Position numbers and translations under genes: made by a program. Positions 25,599-34,561 of a stretch of 64,000 nt of DNA are shown piece by piece. Under the pieces are notes generated by a model that ran no database searches, was not told the DNA's origin, and was given only the letters and a program-made list of their open reading frames with translations. The stretch is from an uncultured Alphaproteobacteria bacterium (GTDB taxonomy: Bacteria; Pseudomonadota; Alphaproteobacteria; RF32; CAG-239). Where the stretch lies: positions 1 through 64,000 of the forward strand of contig CAKQUG010000006.1 in assembly GCA_934277545.1 (NCBI GenBank). The letters run 5' to 3'. Positions within the stretch are counted from its first letter, which is position 1; the number at the start of each line of letters is the position of its first letter.

Positions 25599-27641
25599 TT
25601 ATTTTCTTTTCGGTTTGCGAGAAATTTGCCGAACCAGCCGCAATGATTTAGCTTCTGCGGCACGTTCTGCCTGTTTCTTTTTAAGAGAACGGGCGGGCGG
25701 ATATACCGGTTTTTGCGTGCTTTTTACAACCGTTTCCGTATTTTCAGCCGGTATTTCAATTTTTTCGACAGCCTTTTCCTCCGTTTTTTCCGCAGCAGCT
25801 TCTTCTACCGATTCGTCAGTTGTTTTTTCCATAGCTGTTTCCGCTTTTTCTTCTGCGGCTTTATTTATAATCTGTCCGGCAAAAATATCTTCTTTCTGCG
25901 GAATCGAAACTCCGTTATTATTGGCTATAACTTCAACCGGCTTAACATCATCATTGCCGTTTTCAACTTCTGTTTCCGACTTCATTTCCGCACTTTCAGC
26001 CGGCTTTGACTGCACGACAGCCTCTTTCTTTATTTCCGACGGTTTATTTTCGCTTGCTTGCACCGTGCCAGTCTTTTGAGTTTTCTGCAATTCGGCATTT
26101 TGCTCGGCAGCCTCATTTTTAGCTTCAATAGCTTCTTTTTTCTTTTCGGTAGCGGCTAATTCCGTGTTTTTGATATTATCAACCTTTTTAACGATTCGTT
26201 TAAATTCAGCCAGCTGAGTTCCTGTCAAATCGTTACCGGTGGCAACTTTAGCTTTAAGCGGGTCGATTCGCTGTCCTTTACGCAAAATTTCAAAGTGCAG
26301 GTGCGGACCGGTAGAACGGCCGGTACTGCCCACATATCCGATAATTTGTCCTTTTTTCACACGCACTCCAGGTCTCATACCGCTGGCAAATTTGTGCATG
26401 TGCCCATACGCCGTTTCATATTCCGAATTATGGCGAATTTTGATAAAATTACCATAACCGTTTACATACCGAGCCATTTCAATGGTTCCAGCACCGCTGG
26501 CATAAATAGCTGTACCGCGCGGAGCAGCATAATCAACGCCGCTGTGGAATTTTTTAGTCTTATAAATAGGATGGCGGCGATAGCCAAACAATGAAGAAAT
26601 ACGAGCATTGCGCATAGCCAAAGGCTTTTTATCCAAACCCGACTTTTTGGCACCGCCTTTTTCATCATAATAATCAGCCGCTCCGCCGCGCGGTTTATAA
26701 CGATATAACTTATATGTTTTGCCGGCAACCGTAAATGAAGCATAAATTACATCACCGACACTGACAACATCACCGTTTGAGGTTTTATTAACTTCATATT
26801 TTACATTAAAAGTATCGCCTTTTTTAACATCGCGCCTAAAATCAATCAAATGCGCAAACATCTGCGTAATTCTGCCGCAAAGTTTATATGGAACACCGGA
26901 CTTATTAAGCGAAGCGCTGACATTACCGGAAACCGCGCCTTTTATATCTTTAATCTCATAGACAAACTCTTCTTGTTCGACTCTGGCCTCAAATTGATCA
27001 TATTCGTTAATTTGTAAAATATAGCGCGTGCCGCGAACCGGCTCAATAACCAAAGTATCAAGTGCTTCCAAAGATTTTGACTGCACATCAAAAGTTGCCG
27101 TCAATTCAATATGCTGACCGGCTTTCAAGTTGCGCGCGTCATAAACTTTTTTCAATGTGGCATAGGCGTTTGCAGCACTTTTATTTTCCATACCTAAATT
27201 AGTCAGAATACCTATAAAGTTATCCCCCGGATTAACCACAATCACACGGCGCTCTTTTTGGTAGATTCCATCAAAACTGCCTGCTTGCTCAAACATTTTC
27301 GGTTTTGGCTGAATCGGCATAATCACGCCGTTTTTACCATTTTGACTGATTCTATATTTTTGGGTAAGAACAGTATCGTCGCTCAAAAGCCTCATATTAT
27401 TTACTTGAGCATACAAAATATCAAACGGATTGTCTTTAACATCATTAAATGCCGGTATCATCACATCATTGCCAAAATCATACCCTTCATCGGCAATTTG
27501 CTGTTTAACAACCGGCTCGTTGTTTTTATTCAGCATTGAGACAAACAATGCGCAGGTTACAGCCACGGCGTATCCTGCAAGCAGAATAGTCTCAATCCGG
27601 CGGCGGCGCACTTTTTTTCTTAAATTTGTAAACCCAGGCAT
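25599..27641 (-). CDS. M23-family (LytM/OapA-like) murein endopeptidase with long Lys/Glu-rich tail
   Basis: A 680-residue inner-membrane protein. A membrane anchor near 18-37 is followed by LysM/OapA-like blocks (VVNPGDNFIGILTNLGM; VKKGDTFNVKYEV) and a complete M23 domain (about 345-455) with HSGVDYAAPRGT (HxxxD), YGHMHKF and GPHLHFEI (HxH) zinc ligands, so it should be catalytically active. A 220-residue Lys/Glu/Ala-rich tail after about 465 is unusual for the family and ends in basic residues. Probably cuts peptidoglycan cross-links in growth or division. Confidence 0.88.
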   Translation of the reverse strand: MPGFTNLRKKVRRRRIETILLAGYAVAVTCALFVSMLNKNNEPVVKQQIADEGYDFGNDVMIPAFNDVKDNPFDILYAQVNNMRLLSDDTVLTQKYRISQNGKNGVIMPIQPKPKMFEQAGSFDGIYQKERRVIVVNPGDNFIGILTNLGMENKSAANAYATLKKVYDARNLKAGQHIELTATFDVQSKSLEALDTLVIEPVRGTRYILQINEYDQFEARVEQEEFVYEIKDIKGAVSGNVSASLNKSGVPYKLCGRITQMFAHLIDFRRDVKKGDTFNVKYEVNKTSNGDVVSVGDVIYASFTVAGKTYKLYRYKPRGGAADYYDEKGGAKKSGLDKKPLAMRNARISSLFGYRRHPIYKTKKFHSGVDYAAPRGTAIYASGAGTIEMARYVNGYGNFIKIRHNSEYETAYGHMHKFASGMRPGVRVKKGQIIGYVGSTGRSTGPHLHFEILRKGQRIDPLKAKVATGNDLTGTQLAEFKRIVKKVDNIKNTELAATEKKKEAIEAKNEAAEQNAELQKTQKTGTVQASENKPSEIKKEAVVQSKPAESAEMKSETEVENGNDDVKPVEVIANNNGVSIPQKEDIFAGQIINKAAEEKAETAMEKTTDESVEEAAAEKTEEKAVEKIEIPAENTETVVKSTQKPVYPPARSLKKKQAERAAEAKSLRLVRQISRKPKRK

Positions 27642-27819
27642 ATCAGTTCCAATTCAATAATGCCGAAATAATGATATATTTTAATATTCAATGCAAGTAG
27701 ATAAATGTAGTTATACCAACAAAAACTGCCGTTTTTCCACAAGATAAATTTTTTTTATAAAAAAGTAAAAAAAGTTCTTGCAATATGAAATTTTATCTTA
27801 TATAAGTGTTTTTGTCGTT

Positions 27820-27896
27820 GGGGGCGTAGTTCAGTTGGTTAGAATGCATGCCTGTCACGCATGAGGTCGCGAGTTCGAGCCTCGTCGCTCCCGCCA
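27820..27896 (+). tRNA. tRNA-Asp (GTC anticodon)
   Basis: A 77-nt cloverleaf: acceptor GGGGGCG pairs with CGCTCCC (one G-T wobble), discriminator G and encoded CCA. The anticodon arm ATGCCTGTCACGCAT presents GTC. A terminator follows at 27903. Confidence 0.96.
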
Positions 27897-27902
27897 CTAA
27901 AA

Positions 27903-27937
27903 AAGTCTTGTTGTTTTCAACAAGGCTTTTTTGTTTT
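27903..27937 (+). terminator. Intrinsic terminator after tRNA-Asp
   Basis: AAGTCTTGTTG pairs with CAACAAGGCTT around a TTTT loop, followed by a T-run. The remaining 27938-28096 shows no gene. Confidence 0.85.
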
Positions 27938-28096
27938 TAATACATTTCACTATTTCATAGTTTAAACAACAAAAACTAATAAAATAATTAAAAGTAATAA
28001 CCCTAGGACAACAATTTTGTTGCCGTTTTTTTCAAATTTTAAATTTCTACCGTTAATCTAAACAAATAAACTCCCTTTCGGGAGCTTTTCGTTTAT

Positions 28097-28187
28097 TGGC
28101 GGTGAGACAGGGATTTGAACCCTGGGTACCTGAAAGAGGTACAATTGATTTCGAGTCAATCGCATTCGACCACTCTGCCATCTCACC
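28097..28187 (-). tRNA. tRNA-Ser (CGA anticodon)
   Basis: The minus strand folds as a 91-nt class II tRNA: acceptor GGTGAGA pairs with TCTCACC, long variable arm TGTACCTCTTTCAGGTACC, encoded GCCA end. The anticodon arm TTGACTCGAAATCAA presents CGA. Confidence 0.95.
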
Positions 28188-28306
28188 ATACTTTATATAT
28201 ATATGCCAAACGCGATTTGCTTTTTTGTATGACAGTTTAAGCAAAAAAGCAAGTACTTTTTAAAAATGAAATTGAATAAATTTTACCAGCATTTAAATTC
28301 CCCTGC

Positions 28307-28335
28307 TTGACAAAAAACACAAAAAAGTATATATA
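28307..28335 (+). promoter_or_regulatory. Consensus promoter for the gene at 28369
   Basis: TTGACA (28307-28312), a 17-base spacer and TATATA (28330-28335). The expected leader is about 27 bases long, AT-only in large part, and has no Shine-Dalgarno sequence. Confidence 0.65.
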
Positions 28336-28368
28336 TGCAAGTATTGTTTAATTTTTAATTTTTTTATT

Positions 28369-29217
28369 ATGATGTATCCTAAATCATTATGTAGTGTTAA
28401 TCGTACCATTCCGGTTGGACAACGCCGTGCGGTTATAACCAGAGAAGGCGGAAAAATGTTTGTCAGCACAGCCATTATGCCAGGCGATTTTTTGCTTGCG
28501 GACGGCAGCTGGTCAACATCTACCGTTTTTCAGCAGGAACGTGGTATATTCATCGGCAAAGACGACAAATATATCGAGCTTTCCTCTATTTCCGACAATA
28601 CCGTAACCCGTGAAAAAGCGTTTGAGTATTGCCGCAAAAACCGCGTAACACTCCCCAATTCGGAAGACCTGCAGTTAATTGACAAACTGGTTGCCCAAGC
28701 CATCAACAACAGCTTGATGCAAATCGGTTTAAACGATTCGGTGCTTTCCGGCAACACCACGGACGAGTTTTGGTCACAAGAAAGCATGGAAAATCAGCAG
28801 GGCATAACCAAACGCCGCATCATGCTGATTAAGCAGGCCATTCACCTGAACAAGCCCGACTTTCCGAACCTGGACGGACCTGTTAATTACAGGAAGGCGT
28901 TTTTGCCTGATGTAGTTTTAGTGCGTCAGAACTTTAACGACGCCGTTTGGATATTGCAAAACATTGCGCATAACCAAGACTACTTCTACATTCTGGAGTG
29001 TCAGCTGCTGAACTGCCGCGACAAATATGGCTCCATTGACAACGGCAATATCCACATGGAGGGTGTCAGCATTGTTGTTGAACACCCGTTTGGCGAGACC
29101 TATTATGAAAACGGCCGTGAATTTGTTAACACGCACAAAGACTATTATCAGCGAAGATCTGGCGGTCTCTACCTCAAAATCGGAGAAAATCATGACCGCT
29201 GGCAGATAAAGCCTTAG
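28369..29217 (+). CDS. Protein of unknown function, 282 residues
   Basis: I do not recognise this protein. It is soluble, without signal peptide or membrane segments. The N-terminal 60 residues look beta-rich (VGQRRAVITREGGKMFVSTAI, GDFLLADGSW), the middle is helical (KAFEYCRKNRVTLPNSEDLQLID) and the C-terminus holds SIVVEHPFGETYYENGREFVN and GGLYLKIGENHDRW. Codon use is like the core genes. Start: tandem ATGs at 28369/28372 directly follow TTTTTATT, without a ribosome site, but a consensus promoter lies about 30 bases upstream. Its own terminator follows. Confidence 0.7.
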   Translation: MMYPKSLCSVNRTIPVGQRRAVITREGGKMFVSTAIMPGDFLLADGSWSTSTVFQQERGIFIGKDDKYIELSSISDNTVTREKAFEYCRKNRVTLPNSEDLQLIDKLVAQAINNSLMQIGLNDSVLSGNTTDEFWSQESMENQQGITKRRIMLIKQAIHLNKPDFPNLDGPVNYRKAFLPDVVLVRQNFNDAVWILQNIAHNQDYFYILECQLLNCRDKYGSIDNGNIHMEGVSIVVEHPFGETYYENGREFVNTHKDYYQRRSGGLYLKIGENHDRWQIKP

Positions 29218-29225
29218 ACTTACCA

Positions 29226-29260
29226 AAAACAGCTTTTCATTTGCGAAAAGCTGTTTTTTT
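29226..29260 (+). terminator. Intrinsic terminator after the 28369 gene
   Basis: AAACAGCTTTTC and GAAAAGCTGTTT form a stable stem followed by a T-run. Confidence 0.85.
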
Positions 29261-29317
29261 GTTATAAAACATATATTTTTTGCTATATATAAAATAAACA
29301 ACTTATTGAGGATAATC

Positions 29318-29959
29318 ATGCTTGAACAACAACTGCCGCCGGAAATTATGAAACAAGCCGTTAAAGGAATCAGCTACATTGCACATCCTTTGCGTTTGCG
29401 AATTTTAGAGTTTTTAGATGTCAACGGTGAAGCCTCGGTTTCTCAAATTACTAAAGCCGTAAATGCCGAACAAATGATTGTGTCGCAAAGCCTAAAAAAA
29501 TTCCGTGACGCCGGTCTTGTTACAACCAAACGGCACGGAATCTTTATATATTACAGTATACATGAAGAATATCCGGCCAGCATATTTGAATGTTTGCGCA
29601 AATTATACGGCTATATGACCGACAGCATACGTTTTTTGGCTGACGGATACAAAGCCGTTTTACCTCCGGATTATACCACTATGGCCGCAAATCGTATAAA
29701 ATTGTTTGCAAATTATGATAAAATGCGAATTTTGGAATTTTTATTGCTCAACGGTGAAAGCAATGTTACACAAATTGTGCTATCTACCCAAAATGACCAA
29801 CTGAAAGTTTCGCAATACTTACGCCGCCTGAAAGATGATGAGTTTGTAACTTGTCGGCGCGACGGCAGATTTATTTACTATAACATCACTAAAGGCGTGC
29901 ACAAAACCGCCTTGCAGTGCATTCACAAACGCTATGAAAAAATAGGCAGGCTTATATAA
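29318..29959 (+). CDS. Regulator with two tandem ArsR-type winged-helix domains
   Basis: A 213-residue protein with an internal duplication. First unit (about 14-90): ISYIAHPLRLRILEFLDVNGEA, SVSQITKAVNAEQMIVSQSLKKF, GLVTTKRHGIFIYYSI. Second unit (about 120-205): LFANYDKMRILEFLLLNGES, NVTQIVLSTQNDQLKVSQYL, FVTCRRDGRFIYYNI. Both match ArsR/HTH_20 winged helices, so one chain could contact DNA as an internal pseudo-dimer. No Cys-based metal motif (ELCVCDL type) is seen, so metal sensing is unlikely. The ATG at 29318 has GAGGA upstream; the frame extends 12 bases earlier without signal. Confidence 0.82.
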   Translation: MLEQQLPPEIMKQAVKGISYIAHPLRLRILEFLDVNGEASVSQITKAVNAEQMIVSQSLKKFRDAGLVTTKRHGIFIYYSIHEEYPASIFECLRKLYGYMTDSIRFLADGYKAVLPPDYTTMAANRIKLFANYDKMRILEFLLLNGESNVTQIVLSTQNDQLKVSQYLRRLKDDEFVTCRRDGRFIYYNITKGVHKTALQCIHKRYEKIGRLI

Positions 29960-30031
29960 TAAAATAAAATGTTGTACAAACAGCTTTTTTTGCTATACTG
30001 ACAATAGTATTTCGGCAGAAAGGAGAATTTT

Positions 30032-30496
30032 ATGTTTTCAGAAAAATGGAATTACCGCTTTTTAGAATTGGCAACTTTAGTCGCAGGCTGGTCTAAAGAC
30101 CCGTCGACTAAAACCGGCGCCGTTGTTGTGGGACCGGATAAAGAAATACGCGCCACCGGATATAACGGCTTGGTTCGCGGTGTATCAGATGACATTCCCG
30201 AAAGAATGGAACGCCCTACTAAATATGATTTTTTTGAACACGCCGAACGCAATGCCATTTATAATGCCTGTTTAACCGGAACACAACTCAAAGGCTGCAC
30301 TATTTTTTGCACTTTGACACCTTGCACCGATTGTGCGCGCGCCATAATCCAAGCCGGCATAAAAGAAGTTATAACCTATGAATATAAGCCTACGGAAAAC
30401 GACCCGAAAAACACTTGGCGAGATAAACTCAATTTTTCGGCGCAAATGTTCAATGAAGCCGGTGTAACCTATATTGAATTACCGACCAAAAAATAA
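30032..30496 (+). CDS. Deoxycytidylate (dCMP) deaminase family protein
   Basis: A 154-residue zinc deaminase. FEHAERNAIYNA (about 69-80) carries the zinc-binding His and catalytic Glu; TLTPCTDCARAIIQAG (about 94-109) carries the two zinc-binding Cys. STKTGAVVVGPDKEI and the GYNGLVRGV block fit dCMP deaminase/ComEB. It supplies dUMP for thymidylate synthesis if the assignment is right. AAAGGAG precedes the ATG. Confidence 0.88.
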   Translation: MFSEKWNYRFLELATLVAGWSKDPSTKTGAVVVGPDKEIRATGYNGLVRGVSDDIPERMERPTKYDFFEHAERNAIYNACLTGTQLKGCTIFCTLTPCTDCARAIIQAGIKEVITYEYKPTENDPKNTWRDKLNFSAQMFNEAGVTYIELPTKK

Positions 30497-30591
30497 TTTA
30501 TTTTAAGGCGTTTTTACCCCTTTAAATTTACTAAAACGTCAATATATATCTTACCGATTGAATTTTGCCCAAAGTTAAAGGAGGTTGGATA

Positions 30592-31209
30592 ATGAAAATT
30601 TTAATTGCCGACGGCTGTCCCATTTTTCGCGACGGGCTTAGTTTGCATCTTAGTCATATTTTGCCCGTTGCTAAAATTAAACAAGCGCCGGATTATGCGC
30701 AATTTATTAAAGTATTAACCGAAGAACAAAACTATGATTTACTGTTTTTAGATTTGGATATATGCGATATATCGCCGCAAAATATTTTAAGAGAAGTTAA
30801 AAAAATTGCTCCGCTTGCTAAAATCATTACTTTGGCTAACTCAAAAAATTTTCATTTCACAAAACAAATTTTGACCGCCGGCACTAATGGAATTATCGCC
30901 AAACAAACGGAAATATCCGAACTATATACCGCCGTAAAATCAGTTTTAGCCGGAAACAACTATGTTTCAAGTTCGCTGAATGAGCATAACTTCTCTGCTG
31001 AAAACTCCGAAAAAAGTAAAACTCTGACCAATCGCCAATCTCAAGTGCTGGATTTGATAGCTCAGGGCAAATCAAATAAACAAATAGCCTATGATATGGG
31101 AGTTTCGGAATCCACCGTAAAACTGCACATCAACGCTTTGTTACGCTCGCTTAACGTCAGCAACCGTACACAAGCCGTGGTTACCGCACAAAAAATGGGT
31201 ATTATTTAG
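30592..31209 (+). CDS. NarL/LuxR-family response regulator
   Basis: A 205-residue two-domain regulator. Receiver (about 1-120): ILIADGCPIFRDG has one acidic residue of the pocket, DLLFLDLDI the phospho-acceptor Asp (about 54), IITLAN the Thr, and IIAKQ the Lys. The C-terminal LuxR helix-turn-helix (about 143-200) reads LTNRQSQVLDLIAQGKSNKQ and GVSESTVKLHINAL. The ATG at 30592 follows AAAGGAGG, the strongest ribosome site in the window. No sensor kinase is adjacent, so it is an orphan. Its 3' end overlaps rlmN (convergent) by eight bases. Confidence 0.88.
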   Translation: MKILIADGCPIFRDGLSLHLSHILPVAKIKQAPDYAQFIKVLTEEQNYDLLFLDLDICDISPQNILREVKKIAPLAKIITLANSKNFHFTKQILTAGTNGIIAKQTEISELYTAVKSVLAGNNYVSSSLNEHNFSAENSEKSKTLTNRQSQVLDLIAQGKSNKQIAYDMGVSESTVKLHINALLRSLNVSNRTQAVVTAQKMGII

Positions 31210-32287
31210 AATCTTTCTTATCATCACTGTCTTTTTTAGACTTTAATTGTCCGCAAGCCGCTAAAATGTCCTGTCCTCTAGCCACCCGAACCGGAGCGGC
31301 AAAGCCGGCTTTTTCCAGTTCACGAGCAAAAGCATGCACCCGATTGTTTGAACTCGGGCTAAATAAGCACCCCGGCCACGGATTAAACGGAATTAAATTA
31401 AAACTTGCTCTGAGTTGATATTTTTTCATCAATGAGATAAGTTCACGCGCACATTCCAAACTATCGTTAACACCGTTTAACAGCAAATATTCAAAAGTAA
31501 TATACCTACTGCCGTCGCCTGCCTGATAAGCTCGGCACGCCTCCATAATATCTTCCAACGGATAGCGGTTGTTAATTGGCATAATTTGCGAACGAATTTC
31601 ATTGTTCGGAGCATGCAAAGACACCGCCAAACGTACGCCTGTTTGCTGCAATGCCGGTAAAATTTTCGGAGCTATGCCTGATGTAGACATTGTTACACGG
31701 CGGCGAGAAATAGCTATACCGTCGCCGTCTGTCAAAATTTGCAGAGCTTTTATTGTATTTTCCATATTATGCAAAGGCTCACCCATACCCATAACCACAA
31801 TATTGGAAAGATAACGCGTTTCATTAGTCGGACTCGGCCATTCGCCATAAGTATCGCGCGCCACCATAAATTCGCTGACAATTTCTCCGGCAGTTAAGTT
31901 ACGAGTAAGTTTCTGGCTGCCGGTATGGCAGAAACGACAACCGACTGCACACCCCACCTGTGTAGAAATGCAAACAGCTCCTCTATCCTCTTCGGGAATA
32001 TAGACCATTTCCACCCGCTGACCATCTTTAAATTCCAAAAGCCATTTACGGGTTTTATCAACCGAAAGCTGTTCCGCCACAATTTTCGGACGGCTTATCG
32101 TAAAGTTATCGGCAAGTTTTTGCCGCAGCTCTTTGGAAAGATTGCTCATTTTAGCAAAATCTGTTTCTCCGAAATAATAAAGCCACTGCCACAGTTGCTT
32201 GGCGCGAAAAGGTTTTTCACCGATATTTACCAAAGCAGACTGTAATTCTTCTTTACTTAAACCGATAAGCTCTGTTTTTTCTGTCAT
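31202..32287 (-). CDS. rlmN: 23S rRNA/tRNA adenine C2-methyltransferase
   Basis: A 361-residue radical-SAM enzyme that methylates A2503 of 23S rRNA and A37 of some tRNAs. The CxxxCxxC cluster motif is CAVGCRFCHTG (about 112-122); VVMGMGEPLHNM, VTMSTSGIAPKI and AVSLHAPNNEIR are family blocks; the methyl-carrying Cys is in ILAACGQL near the end. The N-terminal RlmN domain (KPFRAKQLWQWLY) is complete. Confidence 0.95.
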   Translation of the reverse strand: MTEKTELIGLSKEELQSALVNIGEKPFRAKQLWQWLYYFGETDFAKMSNLSKELRQKLADNFTISRPKIVAEQLSVDKTRKWLLEFKDGQRVEMVYIPEEDRGAVCISTQVGCAVGCRFCHTGSQKLTRNLTAGEIVSEFMVARDTYGEWPSPTNETRYLSNIVVMGMGEPLHNMENTIKALQILTDGDGIAISRRRVTMSTSGIAPKILPALQQTGVRLAVSLHAPNNEIRSQIMPINNRYPLEDIMEACRAYQAGDGSRYITFEYLLLNGVNDSLECARELISLMKKYQLRASFNLIPFNPWPGCLFSPSSNNRVHAFARELEKAGFAAPVRVARGQDILAACGQLKSKKDSDDKKDSK

Positions 32288-32289
32288 GA

Positions 32290-32799
32290 CTATTTTTTCT
32301 TACATTTAGCGGAAATTGCCTGATAAGCGCTGGAAAAACCCTTTAAAGAATATGTATCTTTAGTAGTGGTGCCGCGACTTGATTTGCCATCTACAATCAT
32401 GCGTTCGCCACGTTTCATGGCTGCAATCAAATTACGGTCTTCCTGAGAATTTACCATCCAGCCTTTAGTACCTTCGGTAAATGTATTTTTAAAAGTTTTA
32501 TCTCCGATTTTAATAGTAAACGGAGCTTTAGTGTCAAAGCTGTAACCGGCGACAAAACTAACCTCATCAAATGTCTTTTCCGACGGACGATGAGTAATAA
32601 TCGCATAAATATCACCGCGCTTAGTATATTTTCCTTCGTCTTTTTTAGGTGTGGACGACATATAGCAAATTAAATTGCCGCGATCGTTATAAGTCCAAGC
32701 GGTCCAATCGCCGTATTGCCCCAATTCTTTTGGCATTTCAGCCGCATCTGCCGCTGCCGCCAATATCAAACCGCTCAAAACCAATAAATATTTTAACAT
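32290..32799 (-). CDS. Invasion-associated locus B (IalB) family protein
   Basis: A 169-residue exported protein with a signal peptide (KYLLVLSGLILAAAADA). IalB-family blocks: YGDWTAWTY, LICYMSSTPKK, YTKRGDIYAIITHRP, EVSFVAGYSFD, FTIKIGDKTFKNTF, MVDGKSSRGTTTKDTYSLKGFSSAY. The family is widespread in alphaproteobacteria and named from Bartonella; its function is poorly known. Two bases upstream of rlmN, so the two are probably cotranscribed (ialB first). Confidence 0.85.
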   Translation of the reverse strand: MLKYLLVLSGLILAAAADAAEMPKELGQYGDWTAWTYNDRGNLICYMSSTPKKDEGKYTKRGDIYAIITHRPSEKTFDEVSFVAGYSFDTKAPFTIKIGDKTFKNTFTEGTKGWMVNSQEDRNLIAAMKRGERMIVDGKSSRGTTTKDTYSLKGFSSAYQAISAKCKKK

Positions 32800-32900
32800 A
32801 GTTTTTTATCCTTTTACACTTAAATTTTGCTTGGATTATAGCAAAAAATTATATATAAACAATTAAAATTTATAAAAAATGCAAAAGGAATTTTCAAATC

Positions 32901-34133
32901 ATGATGAAACCGAATTTTTTAGATATGTCAAAATTACTGACCTCTAAACGAATTTACCGCCTGTTTGACGCTGTGGAAGCACATGGAGGAACTCTGCGTT
33001 TTGTCGGCGGTTCGGTGCGCGACACTCTTGCCGGCAGACAAAATCATTTTGATTTGGATTTGGCCTCTGATTTATCTCCTGACGAATTAGTCGAGGCCTG
33101 TCAGGATTACGGCTTAAAAACCGTGCCAATCGGTCTGAAATTCGGCACTATCGGCGTAATTATCGATAATCAGGTACTTGAAGTTACCTCTTTGCGCAAA
33201 GATGTTAAAACCGACGGACGCCACGCCGAAGTGGAATTTACCGACGACTGGAGTGTTGACGCTTCCCGCCGCGACTTGACGATTAACGCCGTTTACGCCG
33301 ACCTGTACGGCAATGTTTTTGACTATTACAACGGTATAACCGATTTGGAAAACGGTATTGTACGTTTTATCGGCAATCCCGATGAACGTATTAAAGAAGA
33401 TTACCTGCGTATCATGCGTTTTTTCCGTTTTTATTCTATTTTCAGCAAAAAGCCTATAAATAAAGAAGCCTTAAAAGCCTGCGTTGCCAATAAAGACGGT
33501 TTGCGTACCATATCTATTGAACGTGTACGCGATGAGCTGTTTAAGCTGTTAGTTACTCCGAAAGCCGCTGAAACCATGCAGATTATTTTTGACAACGACA
33601 TTCTAAGCTACTTTTTACCAAATAAATTCACACATTTTGACGCCTTAAAACGTCTGACTGAATTGGTTTCCGATATGAAATATGAAGGCAACTTTCTGCG
33701 GCGACTGTTTGTGTTATATCAACCAAACGCGTCAGAAGCCGAAAACATTGCCGGCACATTGCGCTTTTCTAAAAAACAAAAAGAAAATTTTGTAAATTGG
33801 TCAAAAATAACCTTGATGCCCGAAAATATTTCCACACCGACGCAGCGTTTACGCTTTATTTACCGCTATGGCAAAACATTTTGTTTAGATAAAATTTTAC
33901 TAACCGCCGCCATTTTTGAGTTGGACAGTACCAAAATCGCCAATGTTCTGCAAGAGGTTGAAGATGCCGTCGTGCCTATTTTTCCGCTGCGAGGCCGTGA
34001 TTTGATTGACCACGGCATTGCTAAAGGTGAAAAAATCGGTCAAATACTGACTTTGCTTGAACAACAGTGGATTGACAGCAATTTTAACCTTACCCGCGAC
34101 GAATTATTAGAATCGGCTAAAAGAACAATTTAA
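32901..34133 (+). CDS. CCA tRNA nucleotidyltransferase / poly(A) polymerase family
   Basis: A 410-residue class II nucleotidyltransferase. The head motif GGSVRDTLAGRQNHFDLDLASD (about 36-57) holds the GG-R and D-x-D catalytic residues; SRRDLTINAVYAD and DPDERIKEDYLRIMRFFRF-type blocks and the all-helical C-terminal half follow. In alphaproteobacteria this form usually adds CCA. All tRNA genes found here encode CCA, so repair is its likely role. Tandem ATGs at 32901/32904; AAAGGA lies about ten bases upstream. Confidence 0.88.
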   Translation: MMKPNFLDMSKLLTSKRIYRLFDAVEAHGGTLRFVGGSVRDTLAGRQNHFDLDLASDLSPDELVEACQDYGLKTVPIGLKFGTIGVIIDNQVLEVTSLRKDVKTDGRHAEVEFTDDWSVDASRRDLTINAVYADLYGNVFDYYNGITDLENGIVRFIGNPDERIKEDYLRIMRFFRFYSIFSKKPINKEALKACVANKDGLRTISIERVRDELFKLLVTPKAAETMQIIFDNDILSYFLPNKFTHFDALKRLTELVSDMKYEGNFLRRLFVLYQPNASEAENIAGTLRFSKKQKENFVNWSKITLMPENISTPTQRLRFIYRYGKTFCLDKILLTAAIFELDSTKIANVLQEVEDAVVPIFPLRGRDLIDHGIAKGEKIGQILTLLEQQWIDSNFNLTRDELLESAKRTI

Positions 34134-34551
34134 CTTTATTGCCGGTCTGCTGACAGCTTCCGCCGTTGTTTATTTCGGCTCTTTTGGCGCCGGTGCCGCT
34201 TTGGCAAACAAAGCAAGTTGCGCCGTCCAAACCGTCAAAGGCTATATAAAATCCACCGTCATCAGCCGGTTTAATATCCCAGTTTATGCCGAAAAAACCG
34301 TTAAAATCCAGCCCGGCTTTGCTCAGTCCGGCATAACTGCCAAAATAAGTGGTCTGCACCGTAGCCACCAGATTACCTAAATCCTGCTGAAAACGCATTC
34401 GGTTGACCGCGCGCTGTCCTTGTGATACTGCCTGATAGCCTTCATTAGACAATTCGCCGTCTATCAGCAAAGTGCCCAAAGCGTCGCTCATTTGCGCCAT
34501 AGCGCTACCACTGAACAAACATAAAGCTGAAATCAATATAATTTTTTTCAT
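34117..34551 (-). CDS. Exported protein of unknown function
   Basis: A 144-residue protein from the ATG at 34551, which has GGAGG five to six bases upstream, inside the end of anmK. Signal peptide KKIILISALCLFSGSAMAQ. The mature part is helical at first (LSNEGYQAVSQGQRAVNRM), then Gly/Asp-rich with three Cys (DGATCFVCQSG, GGSCQQ). The C-terminal half faintly resembles minor pilin globular domains, but there is no prepilin motif. I cannot assign a function. It overlaps the convergent CCA-enzyme gene by 17 bases. Confidence 0.7.
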   Translation of the reverse strand: MKKIILISALCLFSGSAMAQMSDALGTLLIDGELSNEGYQAVSQGQRAVNRMRFQQDLGNLVATVQTTYFGSYAGLSKAGLDFNGFFGINWDIKPADDGGFYIAFDGLDGATCFVCQSGTGAKRAEINNGGSCQQTGNKVKLFF

Positions 34552-34561
34552 ACATACCTCC

